Shown here: positions 18,168-26,228 of the stretch, one piece after another
Layout of the letters: the number at the start of each line of letters is the position of its first letter
How positions within the stretch are numbered: position 1 is the stretch's first letter
Assembly (NCBI RefSeq): GCF_003967515.1
Contig: NZ_BIFQ01000001.1
Coordinates: 2,356,001-2,420,000, forward strand
Length of the DNA: 64,000 bases
Direction: 5' to 3'
Source: Dictyobacter aurantiacus
GTDB lineage: Bacteria > Chloroflexota > Ktedonobacteria > Ktedonobacterales > Ktedonobacteraceae
Notes under the pieces: model-generated
Database searches by the model: none
What the model saw: the letters and a program-made list of their open reading frames with translations, nothing else
Told to the model about the DNA's origin: nothing
Program-made: the position numbers and the translations under genes

Positions 18168-18533
18168 CTACTCTTCAAGAAGGCTTTGAATAATGCCCAT
18201 AAATTCCTTGATGATCAATGGTTTGACCATGACGCCCCTGGCTCCATGGGTCAAACTCGCCTGCTGAACAGCGGCGCTCAGGCGTGGAGAGATAACCAGA
18301 AAAGGAATTTTGGCCGCGCGCAATTGTTCACAGCGCGGCCAGATCTCACTGTCGAAACCCGCGATATCTACCAGGGCACCCTTTGGTGCTGGCTGCTGAA
18401 TAATAGCCTGGTCAAAGGTAGGGTAGTCATGAGCAGCAATGGCGTCATATCCCTCTTTATCAAGAACATCCATCAGCAACTGCAAATTGCGCTGGTTACT
18501 ATTCACCAGTAAGATCGGTACTTTTGCAGCCAT
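18168..18533 (-). CDS. Stand-alone receiver-domain protein, atypical
   Basis: 121 residues, a single receiver fold without an output domain. The expected acidic pair near the N-terminus is missing (ILLVNSNQRN), although an Asp lies where the acceptor should be (GALVDIAGFD) and the Lys is present (VMVKPL). This is the pattern of a pseudo-receiver that may work by binding rather than phosphorylation. It starts 2 bp after the KaiC-like gene stop and ends 5 bp before the kinase gene, so co-expression is nearly certain. Confidence 0.83.
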   Translation of the reverse strand: MAAKVPILLVNSNQRNLQLLMDVLDKEGYDAIAAHDYPTFDQAIIQQPAPKGALVDIAGFDSEIWPRCEQLRAAKIPFLVISPRLSAAVQQASLTHGARGVMVKPLIIKEFMGIIQSLLEE

Positions 18534-18535
18534 GG

Positions 18536-20077
18536 CTAGCTCTCCCTGTCAGATTGTCCCATGAAACGCAGATCGCCAGTTAGAATGCCTTGAATATCTG
18601 TTAAAGGCTTGCCTACCTTGATGCCATAGCGGCTGATTTCGATCTCACGAATAGTGCGCTCAAAGTTTGAAAGGCGCTTTTTCAGAACGCCGATGGCGCG
18701 CCGCATTTCACCTTTTAGTTCCAGGTAGCGCAAGAAGATGATATTATCCGCCAGATAGGAGAGGCCGAATTCTGTGACTTTGAACTCACCGGCAACCGAG
18801 GTTACCTCATTGATCAGGAGCACCGCGATTCCCATATTCTGGAGATATTTACACAACGCATGTAAATGCTCGACCAGGTCATGTCCTTTGAGGGAGAGGC
18901 TATAGCCGGAGATGCTATCGATCATGACGATGCGTGAGCCCTGTTGCTCAACTTCCTGACGTACAACACGCGCGAACTCATCTGGTGTAAATCGTAGTGG
19001 CTCGACCTGGATTACCGACAGGATGCCACGCTCCTGCATGGTACGCACCGGAATATTGACGGCCTCACAGCGGTTGAGCAGCGTCTCTTTGATCTCCTCA
19101 AATGTATAGACGACCGAGCGTTCTCCCCGACCGGCGGCCTCTTTCATGAATTGCAAGCCCAGGGTGGTTTTGCCGACACCCGTTGGCCCGGTGATCATGC
19201 TGATAGTGCCACGCTCGATACCACCATGTAGCAACTCGTCGATCTCAGGTACACCCGATGAAATTTTTTCCTGGACAAAGCTCTGGGTATGCATCTGCGG
19301 CAATAGCCTTGGAAAGACGCGCATACCGGTGTCCGTCAGACGCATCACATGACTGCCTGCTTGAAAATCGGAGCCGCGAAACTTACTGACACTGATCGCA
19401 CGGCTCTCAGGGCTAAAGTGCAAATGAATCACTCCATCACTCATAAACTGCAGGTCATCGTCAGGTGAAGACACACTTCCTTCTGATGTAAAGAGCACGG
19501 TTGCCCCCTGTTCCACCAGGAAGCGTAAGAAGGACAGTACCTGCTTGCGGAACTGAAAATCATCTGGATTGAGGAAGCGGAACTGGGTCATGGCATCGAG
19601 AAAGACGCGTTGTGGGCGTAGTTCTTCAACACTGGACATAATCCGTTGCGTAATTGGTTCGCGCTCAACCTCTGCGGGTGAGAATATATCATAGCTTTGC
19701 ATCTCAGTAAAAAACGAGGCGCTGGGCGAGAGATCCAGAAAGTGCATTTTATCCAGAATACTGGTGAAGGCCTGGGCGTTCTGGCGAATTTCTGCCTCCG
19801 GTTCACCCATTGTGATAAACAGGCAGGTCTCTCCCCGTTCTACTCCCGCAGCCAGAAAATGCATTCCCAGTGTTGTTTTGCCACTACCCGGCCCGCCACG
19901 CAAAAGGTAGGCACGGTGCGCAACCAGGCCACCATCGAGAATCTCATCAAAGCCCGTTACGCCCGTTGAAAGGCGAGAGGTGGTGGAGGGCAAACCCTGT
20001 CGCGAGGCGGATTCTATGCCCGCTGAAGTAGCAAATGACAATGTCTCATCTGGGAAACGGTTCTTACTCCTGTTCAT
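18536..20077 (-). CDS. KaiC-like double RecA-domain ATPase
   Basis: 513 residues, two tandem RecA/KaiC domains as in circadian KaiC. Walker A is intact in both (LRGGPGSGKTTLG; ITGPTGVGKTTLG). The catalytic Glu pair of KaiC is kept in the second domain (VYTFEEIKETLL) but altered in the first (FITMGEPEAEI). Compared from memory with cyanobacterial KaiC, the phosphorylation stretch reads VTEFGLSYLADN, keeping the Thr and one Ser but replacing the second Thr with Tyr. ATG 20077 follows AGAAGG. No kaiA or kaiB is in the window. It heads an operon with a receiver and two kinases, implying it regulates or is regulated by phosphotransfer. Confidence 0.9.
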   Translation of the reverse strand: MNRSKNRFPDETLSFATSAGIESASRQGLPSTTSRLSTGVTGFDEILDGGLVAHRAYLLRGGPGSGKTTLGMHFLAAGVERGETCLFITMGEPEAEIRQNAQAFTSILDKMHFLDLSPSASFFTEMQSYDIFSPAEVEREPITQRIMSSVEELRPQRVFLDAMTQFRFLNPDDFQFRKQVLSFLRFLVEQGATVLFTSEGSVSSPDDDLQFMSDGVIHLHFSPESRAISVSKFRGSDFQAGSHVMRLTDTGMRVFPRLLPQMHTQSFVQEKISSGVPEIDELLHGGIERGTISMITGPTGVGKTTLGLQFMKEAAGRGERSVVYTFEEIKETLLNRCEAVNIPVRTMQERGILSVIQVEPLRFTPDEFARVVRQEVEQQGSRIVMIDSISGYSLSLKGHDLVEHLHALCKYLQNMGIAVLLINEVTSVAGEFKVTEFGLSYLADNIIFLRYLELKGEMRRAIGVLKKRLSNFERTIREIEISRYGIKVGKPLTDIQGILTGDLRFMGQSDRES

Positions 20078-20412
20078 ATCGTAACCTTCTTTTGAGAATC
20101 GATCAGCAGTCAAATAAAAAATCAGGCGCACAAATAATGGATGCGTTACGATTGAATAAAAATACCACTTCCTTTATTATTTGTGTGCCATTGTATCGCA
20201 TCATAATAAAATTCTCAATGTCATCATTTATGCTGCTGAGCAGTGCTATACCACAATATGAGCCCGTCGATGGGCGGTATAGAGCAGGTCTGGAGACGCA
20301 TAAAAAAGACGCGACTTCAGCCGCATCACAACATCCACTGTTTCTTTTATTCTTTAGGCATGGCAAGAAACACAAAGTTGTTCACATGCTAAAAATATTA
20401 AGGGAAACAGCT
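20078..20412. other. Divergent promoter region between KaiC operon and ABC exporter
   Basis: AT-rich, with no credible coding sequence. It must hold promoters for both directions, but I see no clearly superior -35/-10 pair and no strong operator-like repeat. Confidence 0.5.
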
Positions 20413-21126
20413 ATGAATAGACAATTATTGCGTTATGAACTGCGCCTGCTGGGGCTGAAAGTGATTCTGCCGCCGCTGCTGGTTATCATGCTATTCGGCG
20501 TGCTGGCCATAGTGCTCCATATACTGGGTGTTAACACCTCCCATGCTTTGATGTCGGGTCAGGAGATGTTTTTACCACTAGCCATGGGCGCGATCGTAGC
20601 CGCCACTGGACTGCAAGATCCGGCGCTGGAGTTGCAGCTGACGATGCCCACCAGCTATCGACGCACCGCGATGTACCGTTTTCTGCTGGTACTGATCTGG
20701 GCGGCCATCGTTAGTTTCCTGACCAATACGATCCTGTTTAGCTTCAAGCTAGGCTACCAGCCACAACAGATACAATCCTGGGCCTTCGTCTGGCAGTTTC
20801 TGGTGGGACAACTGATCTGGCTGGCCCCGCTGCTCTGGTTTATGAGCGTAGGCTTTTGCATCACAATCCTGACCCACAGTATCTCGGCCAGCGGAGCCAT
20901 CCTGGGAGGCATCTGGATCTTGCAGGCACTGTTCATCAAAAGTTTGCTGGCGACCAACGCATGGGTCCAATCCTTTGTACTCTTTCCGACCACATTGATG
21001 CCTGATGCGCCGTTCTGGCTCACCAATCGCCTGGAGTTGCTGGCCTTCGCTATTGTCCTGATCCCGGTCAACTGGCTCCTCTTACGCAACAATGAAAGCC
21101 TGCTTAAAAGCGCGACCGCTGAATAA
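20413..21126 (+). CDS. ABC-2 type exporter permease subunit
   Basis: 237 residues with about six membrane helices (for example VILPPLLVIMLFGVLAIVLH, MYRFLLVLIWAAIVSFL, LLAFAIVLIPVNWLLL). ATG 20413 is preceded by AAGGGA; upstream in-frame ATGs lack a ribosome site and would add an unlikely tail. It has no strongly diagnostic motif. Its identity rests on topology and on the second permease and ATPase genes that follow in the same direction. Confidence 0.75.
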   Translation: MNRQLLRYELRLLGLKVILPPLLVIMLFGVLAIVLHILGVNTSHALMSGQEMFLPLAMGAIVAATGLQDPALELQLTMPTSYRRTAMYRFLLVLIWAAIVSFLTNTILFSFKLGYQPQQIQSWAFVWQFLVGQLIWLAPLLWFMSVGFCITILTHSISASGAILGGIWILQALFIKSLLATNAWVQSFVLFPTTLMPDAPFWLTNRLELLAFAIVLIPVNWLLLRNNESLLKSATAE

Positions 21127-21162
21127 TACAGAAATCGCTATCGTCTGAAAGGAATATCAACC

Positions 21163-21945
21163 ATGTCTCTGTTCGCAACGCTCCTGGCAGCTTTAAAATA
21201 CGAATTCCGCATGCAGGTGCGCCGTCCCTGGCTGTGGATCACGATGGGTCTCATCCAGTTAATCATCCTGGGCTTTATGCTCAGAACACCAGGTGTCCTG
21301 CCCATGATCCAACACCTCAAGGGTGCGCCGATTGTGTCCACCACGGCCTACTGGACCAATATCGTCAACTACCTGCTGCCAGTGGCGGTCGCCATCTTGA
21401 TCGCTGACCGGCTGCCCCGTGATAAGCGGACGCACGTGCAGGAAATTCTGACGACGCTACCGGGCTCAGCGGCGGGCCGGCTATGGGGCAAGTACCTGGG
21501 CAGTACGCTGGCGACGCTGCTGCCAATCCTGATCTTCTACAGTCTGGGTATCCTGGTCATCTTTGTACAGACGCTCAACGCCTATGTGTTCCTGGTGGCC
21601 ATCGCCACCTTCGCTACTATCATCTTACCGGGCATGCTGCTGGTGGGGGCCGCCGCCATCGCCATACCCGCGCTGATCTGGGTGCCGCTGTTCCAATTTC
21701 TATTCGTTGGCTACTGGTTCTGGGGAAACCTCTACAAGCCACATGGCATCCCCACACTGAGTGATACCGTCCTCACGCCGGCTGGCGGCTATATGAGCCG
21801 TGGCTTCTTCGGGGTCACCGTCTTCCCGGTCGAACGGGCCAGCGCCGCGCAAGGACTGCTCAGTATGCTGGTGCTGCTCGGACTGGCCGCGCTGATCATG
21901 CTGGCCCTGAACGGTTATCAGCAGTGGCAGCTGCGACACCAATAA
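21163..21945 (+). CDS. ABC-2 type exporter permease subunit
   Basis: 260 residues, about six membrane helices. The first is near residues 22-42 (WLWITMGLIQLIILGFML). A cytoplasmic segment with ADRLPRDKRTHVQEILTTLP is typical of ABC-2 permeases with an elbow helix. It lies 36 bp after the first permease and ahead of the ATPase. The two are not close copies, so they probably form a heterodimeric channel. The exported substrate is unknown. Confidence 0.8.
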   Translation: MSLFATLLAALKYEFRMQVRRPWLWITMGLIQLIILGFMLRTPGVLPMIQHLKGAPIVSTTAYWTNIVNYLLPVAVAILIADRLPRDKRTHVQEILTTLPGSAAGRLWGKYLGSTLATLLPILIFYSLGILVIFVQTLNAYVFLVAIATFATIILPGMLLVGAAAIAIPALIWVPLFQFLFVGYWFWGNLYKPHGIPTLSDTVLTPAGGYMSRGFFGVTVFPVERASAAQGLLSMLVLLGLAALIMLALNGYQQWQLRHQ

Positions 21946-22085
21946 ATCACGCAGACCCGACTATGGACCTGTCCAATAAACGCGACCGCAGACGCATCAC
22001 AAATGAAAGGTTAACGACTATGCTATACACATCAACACCGATCGAAAAACACAATATGAATGACGAGAAGAAGGATACACAATCA

Positions 22086-22961
22086 ATGAACATTCAAATT
22101 CAGCAGCTCAATAAAATATATCGCGGCAATGTGCAGGCATTAAACAACCTATCGCTGGAGATCCCTCACGGCATGTTCGGTCTGCTGGGGCCCAACGGAG
22201 CTGGCAAAACGACGTTTATGCGTATCCTGGCCGGCATTCTGCAGCCGACCAGCGGAGCGATCCAGGTCGGTCCCTATGACGCGACCACCCCGCATGGTCG
22301 GCAGCAGGTACAACAGATACTGGGCTACCTGCCCCAGGAGCTGGGAATGTATCCTGATCTCAGCGCGCGCGAGTTTCTGGATTATATAGCTATCCTGAAG
22401 GGTCTGAATGAGCACAAGCTACGGCAACAGCGCGTCGAGGAGTTATTGGAGATGGTGGCCCTCAAACACGTGGCACAGCGCAAGATCAAAACCTACTCGG
22501 GTGGCATGAAACGCCGCGTTGGTATCGCGCAGGCCCTGCTCAATAATCCGCGCTTCCTGATCGTCGACGAGCCGACTGCCGGACTCGATCCCGAGGAACG
22601 CATCCGCTTCCGCAACCTGCTCTCGGACCTGGCCGGGGAGCGCACAGTCCTGCTCTCAACCCATATCGTTGAGGATATCGCGCAGACTTGCCGCAATATC
22701 GCCATGATGAAGTCCGGCCAGGTCATCTTCCAGGGTACTATAGCGCAGATGCTTGAACAGACCCGTGGTCATGTCTGGCATATCACCACCGATGGCATGC
22801 GGCCCGAGGGCAACTTCAGCATCGTCTCAACTAACCAGATGAGTAGCTCAACACAGTATCGCGTGGTTGGTACACCAGCCAATGGACAACAGGCCATCCC
22901 CGCTGAACCCGGACTGGAAGATGGCTACGTCTGGTTTATGCATAAGCAGTCGGCACGCTAA
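22086..22961 (+). CDS. ABC transporter ATP-binding protein
   Basis: 291 residues. Walker A is GLLGPNGAGKTTFMR, the Q-loop is LPQELGMYPD, the signature is YSGGMKRRVGIAQALL, Walker B is FLIVDEPTAGLD, and the switch His is in LLSTHIVED. The C-terminal 80 residues form the extra domain common in drug, bacteriocin or lipid exporters. ATG 22086 has AAGGA about 10 nt upstream and gives the usual family N-terminus. An in-frame ATG at 22020 with GAAAGG is the alternative. It powers the two permeases just upstream. Confidence 0.92.
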   Translation: MNIQIQQLNKIYRGNVQALNNLSLEIPHGMFGLLGPNGAGKTTFMRILAGILQPTSGAIQVGPYDATTPHGRQQVQQILGYLPQELGMYPDLSAREFLDYIAILKGLNEHKLRQQRVEELLEMVALKHVAQRKIKTYSGGMKRRVGIAQALLNNPRFLIVDEPTAGLDPEERIRFRNLLSDLAGERTVLLSTHIVEDIAQTCRNIAMMKSGQVIFQGTIAQMLEQTRGHVWHITTDGMRPEGNFSIVSTNQMSSSTQYRVVGTPANGQQAIPAEPGLEDGYVWFMHKQSAR

Positions 22962-22967
22962 CATACT

Positions 22968-23013
22968 AATAAATAGCCGGTGGCATATGTTACGGCGCCA
23001 CCGGCTATTTATT
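22968..23013. terminator. Terminator-like hairpin after ABC exporter operon
   Basis: A perfect 17-bp stem (AATAAATAGCCGGTGGC and its complement at 22997-23013) with a 12-nt loop. The right arm ends CTATTTATT, which can serve as a weak U-rich tail. Confidence 0.75.
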
Positions 23014-23057
23014 GGTACGATAAAAGTATGAGTGGGAAGCGTTTTTTCTGTTATAAA

Positions 23058-23066
23058 TGGTATACT
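23058..23066 (+). promoter_or_regulatory. Extended -10 promoter of the XRE gene
   Basis: TGGTATACT sits about 36 bp ahead of the ATG at 23102. The -35 region is poor, which fits an extended -10 promoter. Confidence 0.45.
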
Positions 23067-23101
23067 AAAGGTAGATCAATGCAGGAACGCAGGTGTATGG
23101 G

Positions 23102-24124
23102 ATGGAGACCTCGAAACAAAAGAGCTTTGCTGAGATCGTGAAACATCAGCGTGAGATGCGCGGCTGGTCTCAGGCCCGCATGGCGGAAGAACTGGGCACG
23201 ACACCCAATCGTATCAGCTCATGGGAACGCAACGTTTCCGTCCCTTCCGCGTACTTCCGCGAAAAGCTGTGCTCGCTGCTGGATATGAATGCCCATGAGC
23301 TGGGGTTGCTATCTGAATCACCACCAGCCGTTCCGTCCATCAGCATCTCCGAAGATCAAGCTATGGCACTCGATCCATCCATGGAAGTAAGTGAAACAGT
23401 CGCAGAGAGGTCGCTCATCGGTCCCCGACCAGCAACACGCAAACGCCTATTCATCCTTGCTCCACTCATCACACTAATAGTAGTTGCCAGCGCCGCATTC
23501 ATCGCTTTTAGCAGTGGTTTCATCAGCATTAGCCCATCCGATCCTTATCCTCCCCGTACCGGTCACCTCGTTCTTGACAGTACACTACAGCAACAGGATC
23601 CAGCCATCAACTGGCAGGAAGGGACCAACGCGAGCGATGCCCGCTGTACATTCAAAAATAATACCTATGTCGCCTATCAGCCTCTGACCGGTTACTTCCA
23701 TGCGTGCATTGCTCAGAAGACCGACTATACCAATTTCGCGTATGAAGTAGAGATGACTATCGAGCAAGGGGATTTCGGAGGTATCGTCTTTCGATCAGAG
23801 GATGGCATCGATGGACGCTTCTATCTTTTCCGCGTCCACACCGATGGTTCATACTGGCTCTATCGCTTCGCCGACAACAGCATTGCCCATGCCACGCTGC
23901 TTGACCAGGGTACCTGCAAAACCTTCAACCAGGGACTGAACCAGCCCAACCTGATCGCGGTCGTGGCGCAGAATGATGTCCTGACGCTCTACGTCAATCA
24001 GCGTGAGATTTCATCGGTCCATGATGGAGGCTATACCCACGGGCAGATCGGACTGCTGGCGGGCTCAATGACCATGGGACCAGCGGAAGCTGCCTTCAAA
24101 AACGTGCGCGTCTGGACTCTATAG
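23102..24124 (+). CDS. XRE-family HTH protein with membrane anchor and extracellular beta domain
   Basis: 340 residues. An XRE helix-turn-helix lies at the N-terminus (FAEIVKHQREMRGWSQARMA, then TTPNRISSWERN). A linker and a single membrane helix at about 120-145 (LFILAPLITLIVVASAAFIA) follow. The outer region of about 190 residues (YEVEMTIEQGDFGGIVFRSE; FYLFRVHTDGSYWLYR; HGQIGLLAGSM) resembles concanavalin/laminin-type beta-sandwich domains. The arrangement fits a one-component membrane sensor that binds a ligand outside and DNA inside. ATG 23102 was chosen over GTG 23093; both have weak ribosome sites. Confidence 0.78.
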   Translation: METSKQKSFAEIVKHQREMRGWSQARMAEELGTTPNRISSWERNVSVPSAYFREKLCSLLDMNAHELGLLSESPPAVPSISISEDQAMALDPSMEVSETVAERSLIGPRPATRKRLFILAPLITLIVVASAAFIAFSSGFISISPSDPYPPRTGHLVLDSTLQQQDPAINWQEGTNASDARCTFKNNTYVAYQPLTGYFHACIAQKTDYTNFAYEVEMTIEQGDFGGIVFRSEDGIDGRFYLFRVHTDGSYWLYRFADNSIAHATLLDQGTCKTFNQGLNQPNLIAVVAQNDVLTLYVNQREISSVHDGGYTHGQIGLLAGSMTMGPAEAAFKNVRVWTL

Positions 24125-24144
24125 GAGTCCATGCTATTATCACA

Positions 24145-24696
24145 TCAAGAATGGGGACGCAGGCTTTGCCACTCGCGGTCCAGCATCGCATACTGCAAGG
24201 TGTCCCACCAGCGACCCTTCAACCACTCACTCTCAAGCTGTGAGCCCTCATAGCGCATGCCGACCTTCTCCAGCACATGTGCTGAAGCGATATTCTCCGC
24301 CAGACAATAGGCCCAGATGCGATGCAGTTGCAATTGCTCAAAACCAAACGCCAGCAGCGCCTGCGAAGCCTCCGTGGCGTATCCATGGCGCCAGTAGCGG
24401 CGATCCAGCTCATAACCAAGATCAGCCACCTCAGCATGCGCGTGATTCATACGCAGGCCACAATTGCCGATCAGCTGATTGCTCTCACGCAAGACAATCG
24501 CCAGCTGATACTTTTTCCGTGGATGCTCACGACTCCAGTTGATAAACATCTTGATCAGAGAACGAACATCCATCTCAGTGCGATGCGTCCACGGATTAAA
24601 GAGCAAAAATTCGGGATCGGATTGATATTCTAGTGTTGGCTTCCAATCGCGCTCATCGAAATCACGCAATATAAGTCGTTCAGTATGCAATATCAT
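24145..24696 (-). CDS. GNAT-family acetyltransferase (RimJ/RimL type)
   Basis: 183 residues, typical for the family. It begins ILHTERLILRDFDERDW, contains NQLIGNCGLRMNHAHAEVAD and the acetyl-CoA binding stretch YWRHGYATEASQALLAFGFE, and ends with LENIASAHVLEKVGMRYEG-like text (ENIASAHVLEKVGMRYEG). It probably N-acetylates a protein terminus or small molecule; the substrate is not predictable. No good ribosome site precedes its ATG. It is convergent with the XRE gene. Confidence 0.88.
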   Translation of the reverse strand: MILHTERLILRDFDERDWKPTLEYQSDPEFLLFNPWTHRTEMDVRSLIKMFINWSREHPRKKYQLAIVLRESNQLIGNCGLRMNHAHAEVADLGYELDRRYWRHGYATEASQALLAFGFEQLQLHRIWAYCLAENIASAHVLEKVGMRYEGSQLESEWLKGRWWDTLQYAMLDREWQSLRPHS

Positions 24697-24715
24697 AAAA
24701 ATCAGGTGGCTCTAT

Positions 24716-24994
24716 TTATTCAACGCCTAAATCCCACGCCTGCTGCAGATCGGCGCGTGAAAACACCTTAAAGCCCATCAATGTATGTGTTTTGGTAATT
24801 GTCGTCAATTTTAACATATGGTCAGTTACCACACTGGCCAGATCCTCATAATTCTGGAAGCGTAATAAAGCAACCAGATCATATTCGCCAGTCACTGAAT
24901 AGACCTCCGCCACACCTTTCACCTCTAATAAGCGCTGTGCAGTCTCATTCACAGTGCCACGCTGCACATTGATCAAGACGAGTGCGGTAACCAT
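24716..24994 (-). CDS. Lrp/AsnC ligand-binding domain protein
   Basis: 92 residues, a stand-alone RAM (ACT-like) domain without the DNA-binding half. It contains MVTALVLINVQRGTVNETAQ, a central GVAEVYSVTGEYDLVALL, and ends with a helix. Such proteins bind amino acids or modulate full-length Lrp regulators. ATG 24994 has AAAGGGAA upstream; longer readings run into the hairpin element and are not credible. Confidence 0.87.
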   Translation of the reverse strand: MVTALVLINVQRGTVNETAQRLLEVKGVAEVYSVTGEYDLVALLRFQNYEDLASVVTDHMLKLTTITKTHTLMGFKVFSRADLQQAWDLGVE

Positions 24995-25095
24995 TGCTGT
25001 ATTCCCTTTCTTTACGCCACATACAAAAAGTATTAAACAGAATAATTTCTCATTATTATATCCTATGCATGCGGTGTGTGTCTGCGACCCCTGAT

Positions 25096-25274
25096 GGGCG
25101 CGCCTGCGGCGCGCCCAGATTCTTGAATGATGGTGCAAAATGGGGCGCGGCCGCGCCCCATTTTGCACCATCATTCAAAAGAAATGTCAGTAATGTAGAG
25201 TGTAGCTGGAAACGGGGCGCAACTGCGCCCCGTTTCCAGCTACACTCTACATTACCGGCGCGCCGCAGGCGCGC
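25096..25274. repeat. Element of two long palindromes between short inverted ends
   Basis: The left end GCGCGCCTGCGGCGCGCC (25098-25115) and right end (25257-25274) are exact reverse complements. Inside are a 56-bp perfect palindrome at 25123-25178 (tip GCGC-GGCC-GCGC) and a 31-bp-arm hairpin at 25190-25255 (tip GCGC-AACT-GCGC). Each end is also nearly self-complementary around TGC. It lies immediately after the miaA stop. Confidence 0.9.
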
Positions 25275-25278
25275 GCTC

Positions 25279-26214
25279 TTAGGGATGAGCAAGGAAAGCC
25301 CGCACGGCAGTGCTTGCGCGCGCGACCAGCCCCCCCTCCTCCCCATCGAGCCAGAGGATACGCTGATCGCGTCTGAACCAGCTTAGCTGACGACGCGCGA
25401 AATCATGGGAGGCATATTTGAGGCGCTGCACCATCTCGGCTTCGCTGGCAAGCTCTCCTCGGAGCCAGCGACTCACAAAGCGATATTCGAGGCCAAAAGA
25501 ATCCAGGCGTTCGTGGCTCAGACCCTTCTCCAGTTGCTCCTGCACTTCCGCCACCAGTCCCTGCTGTAGTCGTTCGTCGATGCGGCTATCGATCCGCTGG
25601 TAGAGGATCTCTCGTGGCCACTGGATGCCTAGCAAGAGGCAGCGATACAGGGGCCGGGCGCTTCTACGCTGCTGAGAGAAGGGTTTACCGGTAACCAGGC
25701 AGACCTCTAATGCCCGAATGACGCGGCGTGGATTCTTGCGATCGACACTGACCGCGCTCTGTGGGTCAAGCTGTTCCAGTTCACGCAAGAGATCTTCCAG
25801 GGGGCGGGACTCCAGCCGCGCGCGCAACTCGGGCTGCGGCTCAACGGTGGGGATATCAAAGTTATCCACTACGGTCTGGATATAATGTGGTGAGCCTCCT
25901 ACCAGCAGCGGGAGATGTTCGCGGCGCAGGATCGCATCGATCACGGCGATCGCCTCTCGCTGAAACTGCGCCACGCTATAGACCTCCCCTGGATCAACTA
26001 CATCCAGAAGATGATGAGGAACCAGGCTCCTCTCATGCGGTGTCACCTTGGCGGTCCCGATATCCAGACCTCGGTAGACCTGTCGCGAATCTGCGGAGAC
26101 GATCTCTCCATTAAACTGCTGCGCCAGCGCGATACCCAGCGCGCTCTTCCCCGAAGCGGTCGGACCCAGTACCACCACCAGGTCTGGTCGCACTACATCT
26201 GTTTCGTTCTCCAC
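25279..26214 (-). CDS. miaA: tRNA dimethylallyltransferase MiaA
   Basis: 311 residues, normal length. It transfers a dimethylallyl group to A37 of tRNAs reading codons that begin with U. The P-loop VVLGPTASGKSALG, the family motif VSADSRQVYRGLDIGTAK, HHLLDVVDP and GGSPHYIQ (usually GGTGLY) are visible, and RQLSWFRRD near the end matches the usual RQ.TWFR. It starts with GTG at 26214 behind AAGGAT. It follows the Ser/Thr kinase gene by 14 bp, so they are probably co-transcribed. Confidence 0.96.
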   Translation of the reverse strand: MENETDVVRPDLVVVLGPTASGKSALGIALAQQFNGEIVSADSRQVYRGLDIGTAKVTPHERSLVPHHLLDVVDPGEVYSVAQFQREAIAVIDAILRREHLPLLVGGSPHYIQTVVDNFDIPTVEPQPELRARLESRPLEDLLRELEQLDPQSAVSVDRKNPRRVIRALEVCLVTGKPFSQQRRSARPLYRCLLLGIQWPREILYQRIDSRIDERLQQGLVAEVQEQLEKGLSHERLDSFGLEYRFVSRWLRGELASEAEMVQRLKYASHDFARRQLSWFRRDQRILWLDGEEGGLVARASTAVRAFLAHP

Positions 26215-26228
26215 GGCAATCCTTCTAG

